From contig NZ_STFF01000004.1 of the NCBI RefSeq assembly GCF_004834005.1, forward strand, positions 62,001 to 126,000: 64,000 nt of DNA. Direction: 5' to 3'. Within the stretch, counting starts at the first letter, position 1; every line of letters starts with the position of its first letter. Both the position numbers and the translations under genes were made by a program. The stretch comes from Niastella caeni. GTDB taxonomy: Bacteria; Bacteroidota; Bacteroidia; Chitinophagales; Chitinophagaceae. Under the pieces are notes generated by a model that saw only the letters and a program-made list of their open reading frames with translations, had not been told where the DNA came from and made no database searches. Positions 33,390 through 41,894 of this stretch are shown here, in pieces.

Positions 33390-33827
33390 TTATTTGATAT
33401 TTTGTCCTTCGAGTCTATGCCAACCTTCGATTCTTTTTAATTCTACACCAATAGCATTTGTGTTAACCTCTGGAAACAAAGAGCTAATAATGTGTTTTGC
33501 CATTTCGATGATCTTTGGTTTGTTATTGCCAAAATCCTTAGAATACATTAAATTTCTTCTATTTTTAATAACATCAAAACCATCAAAACAATTTGTTCTG
33601 GTTATTTTATCAACCATGAATTTTCCCTGCCTGGTGTTATGGTTAAATGTAAAGAGGATAGAAAGTGATAAGGGTTTTGAACTTTTTAAATTCAACTTGA
33701 ATGAGTCAAGTATATAAAAAAGCCCTTTGTGTTCAGGTATAGAGAAAAGAATATGTTGAATGCTTTTCTCGTCACTCTCACATAAGTACTCGTTTATTAG
33801 TTGTTCTAACTTATTTGCTAATTCCAT
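33390..33827 (-). CDS. Hypothetical cytoplasmic protein (AT-rich island)
   Basis: 145 residues, no signal or membrane segment. The beginning (MELANKLEQLINEYLCESDE) is helical; the middle is beta-strand like (LSLSILFTFNHNTRQGKFMVD) and the end carries IEMAKHIISSLFPEVNTNAI. The size and mixed fold resemble small immunity or stress proteins, but no specific match can be named. 30 bases from the lipoprotein gene, 39 from the ATP-grasp gene. Confidence 0.55.
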   Translation of the reverse strand: MELANKLEQLINEYLCESDEKSIQHILFSIPEHKGLFYILDSFKLNLKSSKPLSLSILFTFNHNTRQGKFMVDKITRTNCFDGFDVIKNRRNLMYSKDFGNNKPKIIEMAKHIISSLFPEVNTNAIGVELKRIEGWHRLEGQNIK

Positions 33828-33866
33828 AAAGTTTGTGCTTGATGTTTCAGTGAGTCCCCATAAATG

Positions 33867-34781
33867 TTAGCAACAGCAAATTTTTAATTGTTTGTAAAAT
33901 TCATTTATATCTGTTTTGTCAGGAAGTCCTGCCACTTGCCCGTCTCCAAGTTCAATTATAATTAGTGCTCCATTTTTTTGTCTTGCAATGTCCATACTAA
34001 AAAATTTACTTTCAACTCGGGTGGCAATTTGTTCAAATTCTGTAATGTCAGGCTTAGTAAGATTATATTCTCCTTCTTCCCAATAATTGTAGATGCCCAC
34101 CAATTTTTTATTGCAAAAGAATAAACGATATTCTTCTGTCAAGGGCATTCCACTTTTTGAGTGTATTGTTAAATAGTTTAATTCTACAAATTCTCTTACA
34201 ACAATTCCCTCGTTTAAATATTTGTCCCGAAGTTTTATGAGGTTATCAATCTTCTGTTTCAGGTTGTCAATGTTTGAAGCATTTTCTACATAACAGGCAG
34301 TTTCCCAATCATGTTTTTCTGATTTAACATAATCCTTCAGAATTACAGATTTTTGCCCAAATACTTTTGAATTTTCAATTAGTAGGTCAATAGCGTTTTC
34401 ATTGTCAAACTTTTGAAATACAGTTTTGGGTGTTACATTTTCAATAAATTTTAAACTGTCTGGTAAGTAATGACAATTTTGATATTCCGCAATGTTGTTA
34501 ATGAGTTTATAGTTTTTCGATAATAGGTCGTTGTATAGTATAGAATACTGCTTTGGTGTCAGCATCCAACCTCTATAGATTACTGTTGATAATTTATCAA
34601 CTGGCTTTATTCGTTTTGTAGCAATTGAAAACTTGTCGATACTTGTCAAGTCATCAAAGTTAACCAGAAGTGTCTCGAAGCCGTTTTCTTTTGCAGAAAT
34701 GAATTGGTCTTCAAAGTCTTCGTCAACTTTGTTTGCTTGAACTGGACTTTCACAAAATAATATATAAAGTTGTTCTGTCAT
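33867..34781 (-). CDS. ATP-grasp family protein, probable R2K clade
   Basis: 304 residues from ATG 34779-34781; a TTG three codons earlier overlaps the upstream stop and is the alternative start. The C-terminal two thirds has the features of the R2K/CDC123-related ATP-grasp clade: VILKDYVKS (a lysine-bearing strand), EGIVVREFVEL (conserved Arg), LTEEYRLFF, and the metal-binding end ALIIIELGDGQVAGLP (acid, then a G-D-G-Q loop). Enzymes of this group are predicted to ligate an amino or carboxyl group to a protein or peptide. The N-terminal 100 residues, with RGWMLTPKQYSILYNDLL, set the acceptor substrate, which is unknown. Coupled to the gene upstream. Confidence 0.7.
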   Translation of the reverse strand: MTEQLYILFCESPVQANKVDEDFEDQFISAKENGFETLLVNFDDLTSIDKFSIATKRIKPVDKLSTVIYRGWMLTPKQYSILYNDLLSKNYKLINNIAEYQNCHYLPDSLKFIENVTPKTVFQKFDNENAIDLLIENSKVFGQKSVILKDYVKSEKHDWETACYVENASNIDNLKQKIDNLIKLRDKYLNEGIVVREFVELNYLTIHSKSGMPLTEEYRLFFCNKKLVGIYNYWEEGEYNLTKPDITEFEQIATRVESKFFSMDIARQKNGALIIIELGDGQVAGLPDKTDINEFYKQLKICCC

Positions 34782-34786
34782 CTTTG

Positions 34787-35173
34787 TCAATACTCTGTCG
34801 TTATAATTTTACCATTCGAGTTCTCCCAAATTTGAGTCAAAGTATATTTTGTCAAATCTTGTTTGGGATAATCCCCTAAGTAACACCAAATTTCCAGGTG
34901 GTTTATTAAACCGTTCCTGAAAAATAATGTGGCATCCGCCTCAATTGGAAACTCAGTCGTTTGAATTTTTACTCCATTTAAAATCAAGTCAGGATTAAGG
35001 ACTTTATAATTAATTATTTTGTTAGAATACGAGAATCTAACAAAAAGTCCACCTCCTGTATATTCGAAGTCGTCTTCAGTAATAAAAGGTAATTGTTGTT
35101 TAGCAGAAAGTCCGTCGATATCTCCGTCAAGTAAAAGTTCTAAAATATCAGATATGTATTTTGACTTTATCAA
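34787..35173 (-). CDS. Hypothetical protein coupled to the ATP-grasp gene
   Basis: 128 residues from a TTG start (no ATG available at the front of the frame). Its stop lies 5 bases before the ATG of the ATP-grasp gene, so translation is probably coupled. Sequence: helical start (ISDILELLLDGDIDGL), then beta-strands (GGGLFVRFSYSNKIINY; ADATLFFRNGLINHLEIWCY). It may be the substrate carrier or an immunity-type partner of the ATP-grasp enzyme; neither is proven. AT-rich. Confidence 0.6.
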   Translation of the reverse strand: MIKSKYISDILELLLDGDIDGLSAKQQLPFITEDDFEYTGGGLFVRFSYSNKIINYKVLNPDLILNGVKIQTTEFPIEADATLFFRNGLINHLEIWCYLGDYPKQDLTKYTLTQIWENSNGKIITTEY

Positions 35174-35193
35174 GGCCTTTTTTTGTGTATTGT

Positions 35194-35940
35194 TTATTTC
35201 TTTACAGGCAGCTTCTCGTCAACTAGAAACTCACTATCTGCAAGCTCTTTCCATTGAATGTTAGTTGCTTCATATATAATTGAAAATGGCTGTTCTTTAC
35301 TATCCAGTTCCATTCGCAATGGTATCGCATTGGTATATCTGGCTATAAAACCCTGGCCCATTGCCTTAAAATTGTCAAAGTATGAATTGACGTACTTTAA
35401 ACTATCTGTTGGATAGTATATTGTCCTGAACAATTTGGAGTTCGGTTCTCTTTCATTTGTTACTGTAAAAATGGCTGAACTACAAGGGATATTTAAAATT
35501 GTCAATTGCTTAGATTTTTTAACCGAAATAACGCTGTCAGGGATTTTACTCATGTCCTTATAGAATAGCGTGTCGCTCGTATGGAATTTGTCAATAATAA
35601 ATGAATTGTAAATTGCAGGGTTATATATTTCGTACTCAAGTTTTACATTTTGGGGTACCCATTTAAACTTGCCTGCTTTAAAATAAAACTGTCTCTCTTT
35701 TCCGAATATTTTGTACAATTCATCTAGGTCAAGATGCTTGTTCTTAGGAACGATTGTTGTTTTATACGTTATTACACCCTCGAATTCTTTATTCGAAGAC
35801 TGAGAGTAGATGCTATTTGAAAGTATGGCGGCTGTGGCTTTATCTAATGATTGTTTTTCAGCGGTCGAATCATTTACTTTTTGCCCAATAACATGAATTG
35901 AAAAGATCGTAATGATAATAAGTTGAAGTATTGCTTTCAT
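35194..35940 (-). CDS. Exported protein, GLPGLI/DUF4412-like
   Basis: 248 residues from ATG 35938-35940, which opens a signal peptide (MKAILQLIIITIFSIHVIG); the frame reads further upstream but without a signal. The mature part starts with FEGVITYKTTI and contains YFKAGKFKWVPQ and a later C-S-S-A-I-F strand, which fits Bacteroidota periplasmic proteins of the GLPGLI or DUF4412 type. Function unknown. First gene of the AT-rich minus-strand island, 20 bases before the TTG-start gene. Confidence 0.6.
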   Translation of the reverse strand: MKAILQLIIITIFSIHVIGQKVNDSTAEKQSLDKATAAILSNSIYSQSSNKEFEGVITYKTTIVPKNKHLDLDELYKIFGKERQFYFKAGKFKWVPQNVKLEYEIYNPAIYNSFIIDKFHTSDTLFYKDMSKIPDSVISVKKSKQLTILNIPCSSAIFTVTNEREPNSKLFRTIYYPTDSLKYVNSYFDNFKAMGQGFIARYTNAIPLRMELDSKEQPFSIIYEATNIQWKELADSEFLVDEKLPVKK

Positions 35941-36051
35941 ATTTTTACAAATGTTACGAGATCGTAATATAATCAAACTCTTGATTTCTGGCAATGCCAG
36001 ATGTATCGGAATTTGTATTTTTTACGTTAATGGGTAGGTAAATCCGTTAGC

Positions 36052-36861
36052 ATGAAAAATATTAAAAAATATTTATTATCTTCTTTTGTAATTTGTTCGT
36101 TTTCCAGTTTGTGTTATAGTCAGAATTATTATGAGGAGGCAAACAAAGCATTTTCATCTTTTGAATTTAATAAGGCAGTTGAATTGTTTAGTAAATCAAT
36201 TGAAAACAAAGAAGAACTGGCGAAATCCTATTTGTTCCGGGGAGCGGCAAAGATTTTTTTACGTCAGACAGATGAAGCCTTAAAAGACCTGGATCAGTCA
36301 AAACAGCTTGATCCTTCGAATGTCATATTGGATTATTATTATGGTAAGCTGTATTACCTAAAAAGAGATGCTAAACTGGCCATAGAATATTTTAATAAGG
36401 TTATTTCAAAAGCTCCGGATGCTGCTGCCTACAGTGAAAGGGCTGAAGCTAAATTTCAGCTGAAGGATTTTAAGGGTTGCATTACAGACCAAGATGCCGC
36501 CATTATAATGGATTCTACCCGTGAATATTCGTATGCGCTCAGAGGCTTTGCCAAAGTGAAACTAAAAAAGTACGAAGAAGCGGTAATTGATCTAAACACT
36601 TCCCTTCGACTGAAACCTAATAAAAATGCGTATACCTGGAGAGGCATCGTATGGTCGTTCACCAATAAGCATGAAAATGCTATTGATGATTATTCAAAGG
36701 CGCTCGCGTTCGATCCAAAGAACGCCGAGGTATATTGTTATCGCGGTATTGCTTATAGCTATGCAGGTAAAAAGGCAGAAGCCTGTGCTGATCTGAAAAA
36801 AAGCTATGAGTTAGGTTTTGCCGATGCTGAAGTGTTCATTAAGAATACGAAATGTGACTGA
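36052..36861 (+). CDS. Exported tetratricopeptide repeat protein
   Basis: 269 residues: signal peptide to about residue 23 (LCYSQ), then seven TPR units (YYEEANKAFSSFEFNKAVEL; EYSYALRGFAKVKLKKYEEA; AEVYCYRGIAYSYAGKKAEA). It is a scaffold for an unknown partner in the periplasm. It is divergent from the AT-rich island and somewhat AT-rich itself. Confidence 0.85.
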   Translation: MKNIKKYLLSSFVICSFSSLCYSQNYYEEANKAFSSFEFNKAVELFSKSIENKEELAKSYLFRGAAKIFLRQTDEALKDLDQSKQLDPSNVILDYYYGKLYYLKRDAKLAIEYFNKVISKAPDAAAYSERAEAKFQLKDFKGCITDQDAAIIMDSTREYSYALRGFAKVKLKKYEEAVIDLNTSLRLKPNKNAYTWRGIVWSFTNKHENAIDDYSKALAFDPKNAEVYCYRGIAYSYAGKKAEACADLKKSYELGFADAEVFIKNTKCD

Positions 36862-36872
36862 TTACATGAAAG

Positions 36873-37550
36873 TTACCATTTAAACCAGTTCTCATTGACT
36901 ATTACAAAGGACTTTGCCAGGAAAAAAGTAAGAACAACTGCAGTAACAATGATCGAGAGATAAAAAATGTTTTTGCCGTGTTTTCTGGTGGCTTCATCAT
37001 AAACAAAGTATCTGCTGCCATTAGGCAGGGTTTTGGTAGACTTCCAGAAAACCAGGCCAACTATGATTCCCAAAAAACAGCCGATCACGCTTAAAGGATA
37101 ACCGAGATAGATCCAGCCATGCTTTTCTGGCTGGGCCAATACCTGTATTCTTTTATTCTTTAAATAAGCCAGGTCTTCATTTGAATAGTTGATCCCTCTT
37201 GATCCCAATAACTGACGGGCGATAACATAATCCTGCCGGCCCCATTCATCCGGCTTTCTGAGAATATCCACCAGTTCTTTATCGGTGAAAGAGAACAGGT
37301 AATAATCCGGATCTACATCTTCCAGGTTGATCTGTATTTTATCGAGCAGCAGCTGATTTACATTTTCAAACTGGTTACGGGCTATTTTTAATTCATAATT
37401 ATAATTATTCATTTCACCCGCAATCAACGGATCAACCCCTTTACCGATCTGCAAAAATTCATATGGGATCTTATGCTCTTTCAGAATATCGAGTACAGGG
37501 GCTGCTTGTTCGGCGTTAAAGAACTTCTCAAAGGCGGCGTACTGACTCAT
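36873..37550 (-). CDS. Membrane protein with N-terminal DUF2007-like domain
   Basis: 225 residues from ATG 37548-37550; the frame extends upstream to a TTG, less likely. The first 80 residues (YAAFEKFFNAEQAAPVLDIL...LLLDKIQINLEDVDPDYYLF) resemble the small putative signal-transducing DUF2007 fold. Residues about 85-130 are soluble and include a DEWGRQDYVIARQLLGSRGI motif seen in related proteins. Two transmembrane helices follow (YPLSVIGCFLGIIVGLVFW; IFYLSIIVTAVVLTFFLA). Function unknown; inner-membrane location expected. Confidence 0.65.
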   Translation of the reverse strand: MSQYAAFEKFFNAEQAAPVLDILKEHKIPYEFLQIGKGVDPLIAGEMNNYNYELKIARNQFENVNQLLLDKIQINLEDVDPDYYLFSFTDKELVDILRKPDEWGRQDYVIARQLLGSRGINYSNEDLAYLKNKRIQVLAQPEKHGWIYLGYPLSVIGCFLGIIVGLVFWKSTKTLPNGSRYFVYDEATRKHGKNIFYLSIIVTAVVLTFFLAKSFVIVNENWFKW

Positions 37551-37687
37551 GGAAAATGGGTTTGCGTTTATTATTAGTTGACTTACTGAAATACCGTGCC
37601 TCAATACTACAAAAATCCTCCCTAAACAACAATGCCACGATCCTTTCAGAACCGCGGCATTGACATATAGAATAAATTTCTACTGCT

Positions 37688-38122
37688 TTATTTCACTCCC
37701 AACAACTCCACCTCAAATATCAGGGTGCTATTAGGGCCGATCTGCGCGCTTACCTGTTGTTCGCCATAAGCTAAATGCGCTGGCAGGAAGAAGCGATATT
37801 TGCTACCGGTAGCCATTAGTTGCAATCCTTCCGTCCAGCCTTTGATAACCTGGTTCAACCCAAAGGTTGCCGGCTGGCCGCGGCGTACCGAACTATCGAA
37901 TACGGTGCCGTCAATGAGCGTACCATGATAATGACAGGTAACTTTGCTGGTAGCTGTTGGTTTTGCACCAGTGCCTTCAGTAATAACTTCATACTGCAAC
38001 CCGCTGGGCAGAGCCACAACGCCGGGTTTTTGTTTATTCGCTTCCAGAAAGTCGTTGCCAGCCTTCAGGTTAGCTTCCGCTTTCTCTTTTCTTTGTTGAA
38101 ATAGTTTGTCTGCGATACCCAT
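37688..38122 (-). CDS. FKBP-type peptidyl-prolyl cis-trans isomerase
   Basis: 144 residues. The C-terminal 110 residues form an FKBP domain: LPSGLQYEVITEGTG, VTCHYHGTLIDGTVFDSS, ATFGLNQVIKGWTEGL, and YRFFLPAHLAYG, all the catalytic-pocket segments of the FklB/Mip group. The N-terminal 30 residues are helical and charged (ADKLFQQRKEKAEANLKAGN), a shortened dimerisation region. No signal peptide, so the protein is likely a cytoplasmic folding catalyst. Monocistronic. Confidence 0.93.
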   Translation of the reverse strand: MGIADKLFQQRKEKAEANLKAGNDFLEANKQKPGVVALPSGLQYEVITEGTGAKPTATSKVTCHYHGTLIDGTVFDSSVRRGQPATFGLNQVIKGWTEGLQLMATGSKYRFFLPAHLAYGEQQVSAQIGPNSTLIFEVELLGVK

Positions 38123-38167
38123 AAAAAGTCATTTAATTAATTAATACAGCTATGTTCTCTTATTCAG

Positions 38168-38200
38168 CGGCTGCAAGCTACACGCTGCAAGCTGCAAGCA
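38168..38200. repeat. GCTGCAAGCTACAAGC word repeat, copy 1
   Basis: GGCTGCAAGCTACACGCTGC then AAGCTGCAAGC. The same words form the element at 48111-48185. Lies between the FKBP and LutA-like genes. Confidence 0.55.
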
Positions 38201-38220
38201 AATACAAAGCATTCTCTCCT

Positions 38221-38243
38221 TTGCCAATTGTCTATTGCCTATT
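38221..38243. repeat. TTGCCAATTGGCTATTG word repeat, copy 1
   Basis: TTGCCAATTGTCTATTGCC then TATTG; nearly identical to one arm of the hairpin at 47101-47145, but only one arm is present here. Confidence 0.5.
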
Positions 38244-38246
38244 GAA

Positions 38247-38966
38247 TCACCATCCACTCGCTAACACATCTGCAATATGCATGGTTTGTAATCCCATTTC
38301 TTTTTTGCGAATATGCCCATCGATGTGCATCAGGCACGACAGGTCGGTGGATATAATGCATTCAGCCCCGGTGTTCTTTGCATTGATGCTTTTCTGATCG
38401 GCCATGCCAATGGAAATGGGATCGAACTTCACCGCAAAGGTACCGCCAAATCCGCAACAGGTTTCCACATCGTTCATCTCTACCAGTTCAAGCCCTTTTA
38501 CGTTGGATAATAATTTACGTGGTTCCTGTTTGATCTTACATTCACGTAAGCCGGCGCAGGAATCGTGGTAGGTTGCTTTGGTATACAAGCTGGCGCCCAC
38601 GTTTTCCACCTTCAACACATTTACCATGAAATCGGTGAATTCGTAGGTCCTTTCCTTCAGCTTCTTTACCGCATTCAACTGCGATGTATTTTCAAAAAGC
38701 TTTGCGTAATAATTTCTTACAAAACCCACGCAGGAGGCGCTGGGCGCTACTATATAATCAGGAGAGCTGAAATCTTTCATGAATTTGGAACATACTTCAC
38801 GGGCGTCATCCCAAAATCCGGCATTAAAAGCGGGCTGTCCGCAACAGGTTTGGTTGGTATTATAACTTACGGTACAACCTGCTTTTTCCAGCACTTTAAC
38901 CATATTAAAGGCTGTTTGCGGATACAATTGGTCTACAAAGCAGGGAATAAATAATTGAACATTCAT
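38247..38966 (-). CDS. LutA/YkgE-type (Fe-S)-binding oxidoreductase subunit
   Basis: 239 residues made of two CCG domains: FIPCFVDQLYP...NQTCCGQPAFNAG (about 8-50) and YHDSCAGLRECKI...VETCCGFGGTFAVK (about 130-175). These bind an iron-sulfur cluster or heterodisulfide-type cofactor. In LutABC the subunit takes part in lactate oxidation; in GlcF-type systems in glycolate oxidation. The LutB and LutC partners are not next to it, so either they lie elsewhere or the partner differs. Confidence 0.88.
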   Translation of the reverse strand: MNVQLFIPCFVDQLYPQTAFNMVKVLEKAGCTVSYNTNQTCCGQPAFNAGFWDDAREVCSKFMKDFSSPDYIVAPSASCVGFVRNYYAKLFENTSQLNAVKKLKERTYEFTDFMVNVLKVENVGASLYTKATYHDSCAGLRECKIKQEPRKLLSNVKGLELVEMNDVETCCGFGGTFAVKFDPISIGMADQKSINAKNTGAECIISTDLSCLMHIDGHIRKKEMGLQTMHIADVLASGW

Positions 38967-39032
38967 GGCGAATCCCCTTTTGAAGTTGGCTTACAGGGTG
39001 AGCTTCCCTACAGGAAAGACCCTCTCTGTATA

Positions 39033-39539
39033 TCAATAATGGTTTTTAAACGAATGCGTTATTGAGATCATCTTCAGGGCGGTGATCGCGGCTTCTTCTC
39101 CCTTATGGCCGTGTTTACCGCCAATGCGTTCCTGCGCCTGCTGATCGGTATCTACGGTTAAGATGCCAAAAATGGTAGGCACCGGTAAGGATAAGTTCAA
39201 TTGTGTAATGCCGTCTGTTACGCCACGGCAAACATATTCAAAATGTGGTGTATCGCCGCGCAGCACGCAGCCGAGAGCAATGAACGCGTGCGGACGGTCG
39301 TCTTTGTATTTATTTGCGTCCCAAAAGCTTTTAATACCGAAAGGAATTTCAAAAGCGCCGGGAACGGTGATCACCTTTACGTTTTTCACGCCTTCACGTT
39401 CAAAAACTGTTAAACAGCCTTTTTCCAATTCATCTACAATGGCGGCATTCCATTCGGTGCGTACTATAACAACACAGGCATTCGTGTTTAGAATGCCTGC
39501 ATCTATCTGTAATAATTTACTATTGCTTACTTCAGCCAT
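39033..39539 (-). CDS. ribH: 6,7-dimethyl-8-ribityllumazine synthase
   Basis: 168 residues from ATG 39537-39539; an in-frame upstream start would run through a repeat element and is rejected. It joins the pyrimidine intermediate and dihydroxybutanone phosphate, the penultimate step of riboflavin synthesis, in a 60-subunit capsid. Motifs: VVIVRTEWNAAIVDEL (first substrate loop), VPGAFEIPFGIKS, ALGCVLRGDTPHFEYVC with the catalytic His, and FGILTVDTDQQAQER with the conserved Arg. It follows the YfgM-like gene. Confidence 0.96.
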   Translation of the reverse strand: MAEVSNSKLLQIDAGILNTNACVVIVRTEWNAAIVDELEKGCLTVFEREGVKNVKVITVPGAFEIPFGIKSFWDANKYKDDRPHAFIALGCVLRGDTPHFEYVCRGVTDGITQLNLSLPVPTIFGILTVDTDQQAQERIGGKHGHKGEEAAITALKMISITHSFKNHY

Positions 39540-39542
39540 ATT

Positions 39543-39634
39543 ATTCGGTTTCCGGTTCCCGGTTTCCAGTTCCCAGTTCTTTCCGATTATGTCGAGACCA
39601 GTTTTCAAATTCCGGCAACTGGTACCTGGTAACC
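39543..39634. repeat. Word-type inverted repeat, CCGGTTACC family, copy 2
   Basis: Left arm CGGTTTCCGGTTCCCGG plus TTTCCAGTTCCCAGTTC, right arm CCGGCAACTGGTACCTGG plus TAACC. It fills the 95 bases between ribH and the YfgM-like gene, on the same strand. Confidence 0.7.
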
Positions 39635-40330
39635 TTAATTCAAGTCGCCCAGTTTACCTAAATATTTATCAACCTCAAATGCACGTTGACTTTGAGGATA
39701 TTTATCCTTGATCGTGTGCAGCAGCTCGATAGCTTCTTTGTTCTTGCCCAGTTGCTGGTTCAGCATTGCTGCGCGGAACAGGTACTCGGGCGAATTCACA
39801 TCATCTTTCTCAGACAAAGTTCCGGCCTTTTTATAATAATCGATCGCTTCTTCTTTCTTGCCCAGTTCAGCATAGGCGTCGCCCAGTAAACCGGTGGCGC
39901 GTAATTTAACTGCTTCCTGGTCGGTAGAGAAATCTTTCAGGAATTTGATGGCATTGTTATAATCGCCCAGTTGTATGTAGCTGGCGCCAGCGTAAAACGT
40001 AGCCAGGTTACCGGCTTTGGTTCCGCTGAATTTTGAACTGGCTTTTACAAAACCAATGTTAACACCATCGCCATTCAGCGCCAGATTAAATGAATCCTGT
40101 CTGAAATAGTCTTCTGCTTTCCAGATGGCTTCAGCCGCCTTGGCTTCTGCGGGCGCTTTAAAGAATGTTTTATATGCGAAGTAACCGCCAATAACCACTA
40201 CCAAACCAACGACTACGGAAGTAATAACTTTATTGTTCTTACCCCAGAAATCGCGGGCGGAATCCACCACTCTTTCTTCGGTTGATTTTTCTACTGGTTG
40301 TTCAGGCACTTGTTTTACGTCAGTGGCCAT
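39635..40330 (-). CDS. YfgM-like membrane-anchored TPR protein
   Basis: 231 residues. Charged N-terminus, one transmembrane helix (about 36-54, VITSVVVGLVVVIGGYFAY), then TPR repeats in the periplasm (NLATFYAGASYIQLGDYNNA; LRATGLLGDAYAELGKKEEA; YLFRAAMLNQQLGKNKEA). This layout matches the YfgM/tetratricopeptide family, linked in E. coli to the Sec translocon and periplasmic chaperones. It lies directly before ribH, an order common in Bacteroidota near recF and DUF721. Confidence 0.85.
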   Translation of the reverse strand: MATDVKQVPEQPVEKSTEERVVDSARDFWGKNNKVITSVVVGLVVVIGGYFAYKTFFKAPAEAKAAEAIWKAEDYFRQDSFNLALNGDGVNIGFVKASSKFSGTKAGNLATFYAGASYIQLGDYNNAIKFLKDFSTDQEAVKLRATGLLGDAYAELGKKEEAIDYYKKAGTLSEKDDVNSPEYLFRAAMLNQQLGKNKEAIELLHTIKDKYPQSQRAFEVDKYLGKLGDLN

Positions 40331-40383
40331 GAATTATCTTGTTTTAGTTGGACAATGTTGTTTGCTTAGGGAAAAGAGTTTAT

Positions 40384-41379
40384 TTAATCTACGATGAACG
40401 GATAGTCGGGTGTCATTACAATATCCTTCAACACTTCGTCTTCCGTTGGGATGGGCGACTCTTCTGCAAATTTTACAGCGGCCGCTACACTATCGTTCAC
40501 GCGTTTATTGATCTGTTCAATTTCGTCTTTGGTTGCGTATTTATTCTTTTGAATAGTGTTGAGCACCAGTTGAATGGGATCGCGTTGTTTGTATTCTTCC
40601 ACCTCTTCTTTGGTACGGTATTTCTGCGGGTCAGAAATAGAGTGCCCTTTATAGCGGTAGGTTTTAATTTCCAGTAAAGTTGGTCCACCGCCTTCACGGG
40701 CTCTTTTTACTGCGCGGGCCATGGCTTCGTGTACCGCTTCTGCGCTCATGCCGTCTACAGAATCGGCAGGCATTTCATATGCATCGGCCAGTTTAAAAAT
40801 ATCGTGTACGTTGCTGGTACGGGTTACCGATGTACCCATGGCGTAATTGTTATTCTCACAAATAAAGATGGCTGGTAATTTCCAGGTCATGGCCATATTG
40901 AACACTTCGTGCAAAATACCCTGACGGGCAGCGCCATCGCCAAAGAAGGTCAATGAAACGTTGTCGGTACCTTTATATTTTTCAGCAAAAGCTAATCCGG
41001 CTCCGGTTCCAATCTGGGCTCCTACTATACCGTGGCCACCAAAGAAATATTCTTTTTTACCAAAAAAGTGCATGCTACCACCTTTACCCTTGGCGCAACC
41101 TGTTGCTTTACCATACAGTTCGGCCATACAGCTTTCGGGACTCATGCCTTTTGCCAGTGCCAGACCGTGGTCGCGGTAAGCGGTTACAAAAGGATCTTCC
41201 TGGCGGGTAGCGGTCATAACGCCGGCGGCAATTGCTTCCTGCCCTACGTAGGCGTGGAAAAAGCCGCGGATCTTACCTTCCATTTTATATTTTTCTTCGG
41301 CTGCCAGTTCAAATTGACGGATTAATAGCATTAACTCGTACCAATACAAATACGTTTCTTTGGAGAATTTCGAAGCCAC
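40384..41379 (-). CDS. pdhA: Pyruvate dehydrogenase E1 component, alpha subunit
   Basis: 331 residues from a GTG start (no upstream in-frame ATG). Together with E1-beta it decarboxylates pyruvate with thiamine diphosphate for acetyl-CoA formation. Motifs: GQEAIAAGVMTA, TAYRDHGLALAKG, GKGGSMHFF, the ThDP motif from GDGAARQGILHEV to ICENNNYAMGTSV, and YRYKGHSISDPQKYRT with the conserved phosphorylation-loop serines. The beta subunit is not adjacent in the window. The likely promoter lies 70 bases upstream, leaving a leader with a CCCGCC/GGCGGG hairpin. Confidence 0.95.
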   Translation of the reverse strand: MASKFSKETYLYWYELMLLIRQFELAAEEKYKMEGKIRGFFHAYVGQEAIAAGVMTATRQEDPFVTAYRDHGLALAKGMSPESCMAELYGKATGCAKGKGGSMHFFGKKEYFFGGHGIVGAQIGTGAGLAFAEKYKGTDNVSLTFFGDGAARQGILHEVFNMAMTWKLPAIFICENNNYAMGTSVTRTSNVHDIFKLADAYEMPADSVDGMSAEAVHEAMARAVKRAREGGGPTLLEIKTYRYKGHSISDPQKYRTKEEVEEYKQRDPIQLVLNTIQKNKYATKDEIEQINKRVNDSVAAAVKFAEESPIPTEDEVLKDIVMTPDYPFIVD

Positions 41380-41452
41380 TTTATAAAAATTTGAGGTTTT
41401 AACCCCGCCGAAGCCTCCCGACTCATCGGGGCAAGCCTGGCAAAGGCGGGTG

Positions 41453-41460
41453 CAAAGATA
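41453..41460 (-). promoter_or_regulatory. Probable -7 box of pdhA
   Basis: Minus-strand TATCTTTG, an exact TAnnTTTG match. The leader between it and the GTG start holds a hairpin with CCCGCC and GGCGGG ends. Confidence 0.5.
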
Positions 41461-41584
41461 AGGGTAAGAAGGGAAATACGAAATGGTGAAATGAGATTTT
41501 AAGCCCTATAGACGGTTTGATAGCCAGTTAATTGGATGAAAAAATGGGCAAAATGTGTATTTAGGGCCCTGTTTTCGGCAAAAA

Positions 41585-41632
41585 TGGCAGATTGCCGGTT
41601 GCCAGTTACCGGATACCAGTTACCGGTTTCGG
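41585..41632. repeat. CCGGTTACC word repeat, copy 3 (single arm)
   Basis: GCCGGTTGCCAGTTACCGG followed by ATACCAGTTACCGGTTTCGG. Only one arm is visible; it precedes the tandem arrays. Confidence 0.6.
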
Positions 41633-41660
41633 GCTTAAGTGCACACTTTCTGAAAGGGAT

Positions 41661-41880
41661 TCAGGATACTTTACAGGAAAGGAGGAATTCTTCCAGGAAC
41701 TCCGCAATCCTTTGGGGAAATCAAAAAACCTTACGGGAACCCCGCAATCCTTCCGGGAAATCTAAAATCCTTACGGGAAATCCGCAATCCTACCAGGAAA
41801 TCAAAAAACCTTCCGGGAACTCCGCAATCCTTCCGGGAAATCAGAAAAGTTGTAAGGAATTCGCTATTCCTTACAATAAA
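41661..41880. repeat. 20-bp tandem array upstream of recF (11 units)
   Basis: Eleven consecutive units of exactly 20 bases; the typical unit is TCCGCAATCCTTCCGGGAAA, alternating with TCAAAAAACCTTACGGGAAC. Each unit has a near-palindromic CCTTNCGGGAA centre. The period is not a multiple of three, so it does not encode a repeat protein. The regular spacing of a palindromic site suggests an array for a DNA-binding protein. The last two units are degenerate. Confidence 0.88.
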
Positions 41881-41894
41881 GGTCGATGGCAACC

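Noticed and set aside
35941..35994. An N-terminal extension of the GLPGLI-like protein
   Set aside because: The signal peptide begins at ATG 35940, and an internal extension would place it 18 residues inside the chain.
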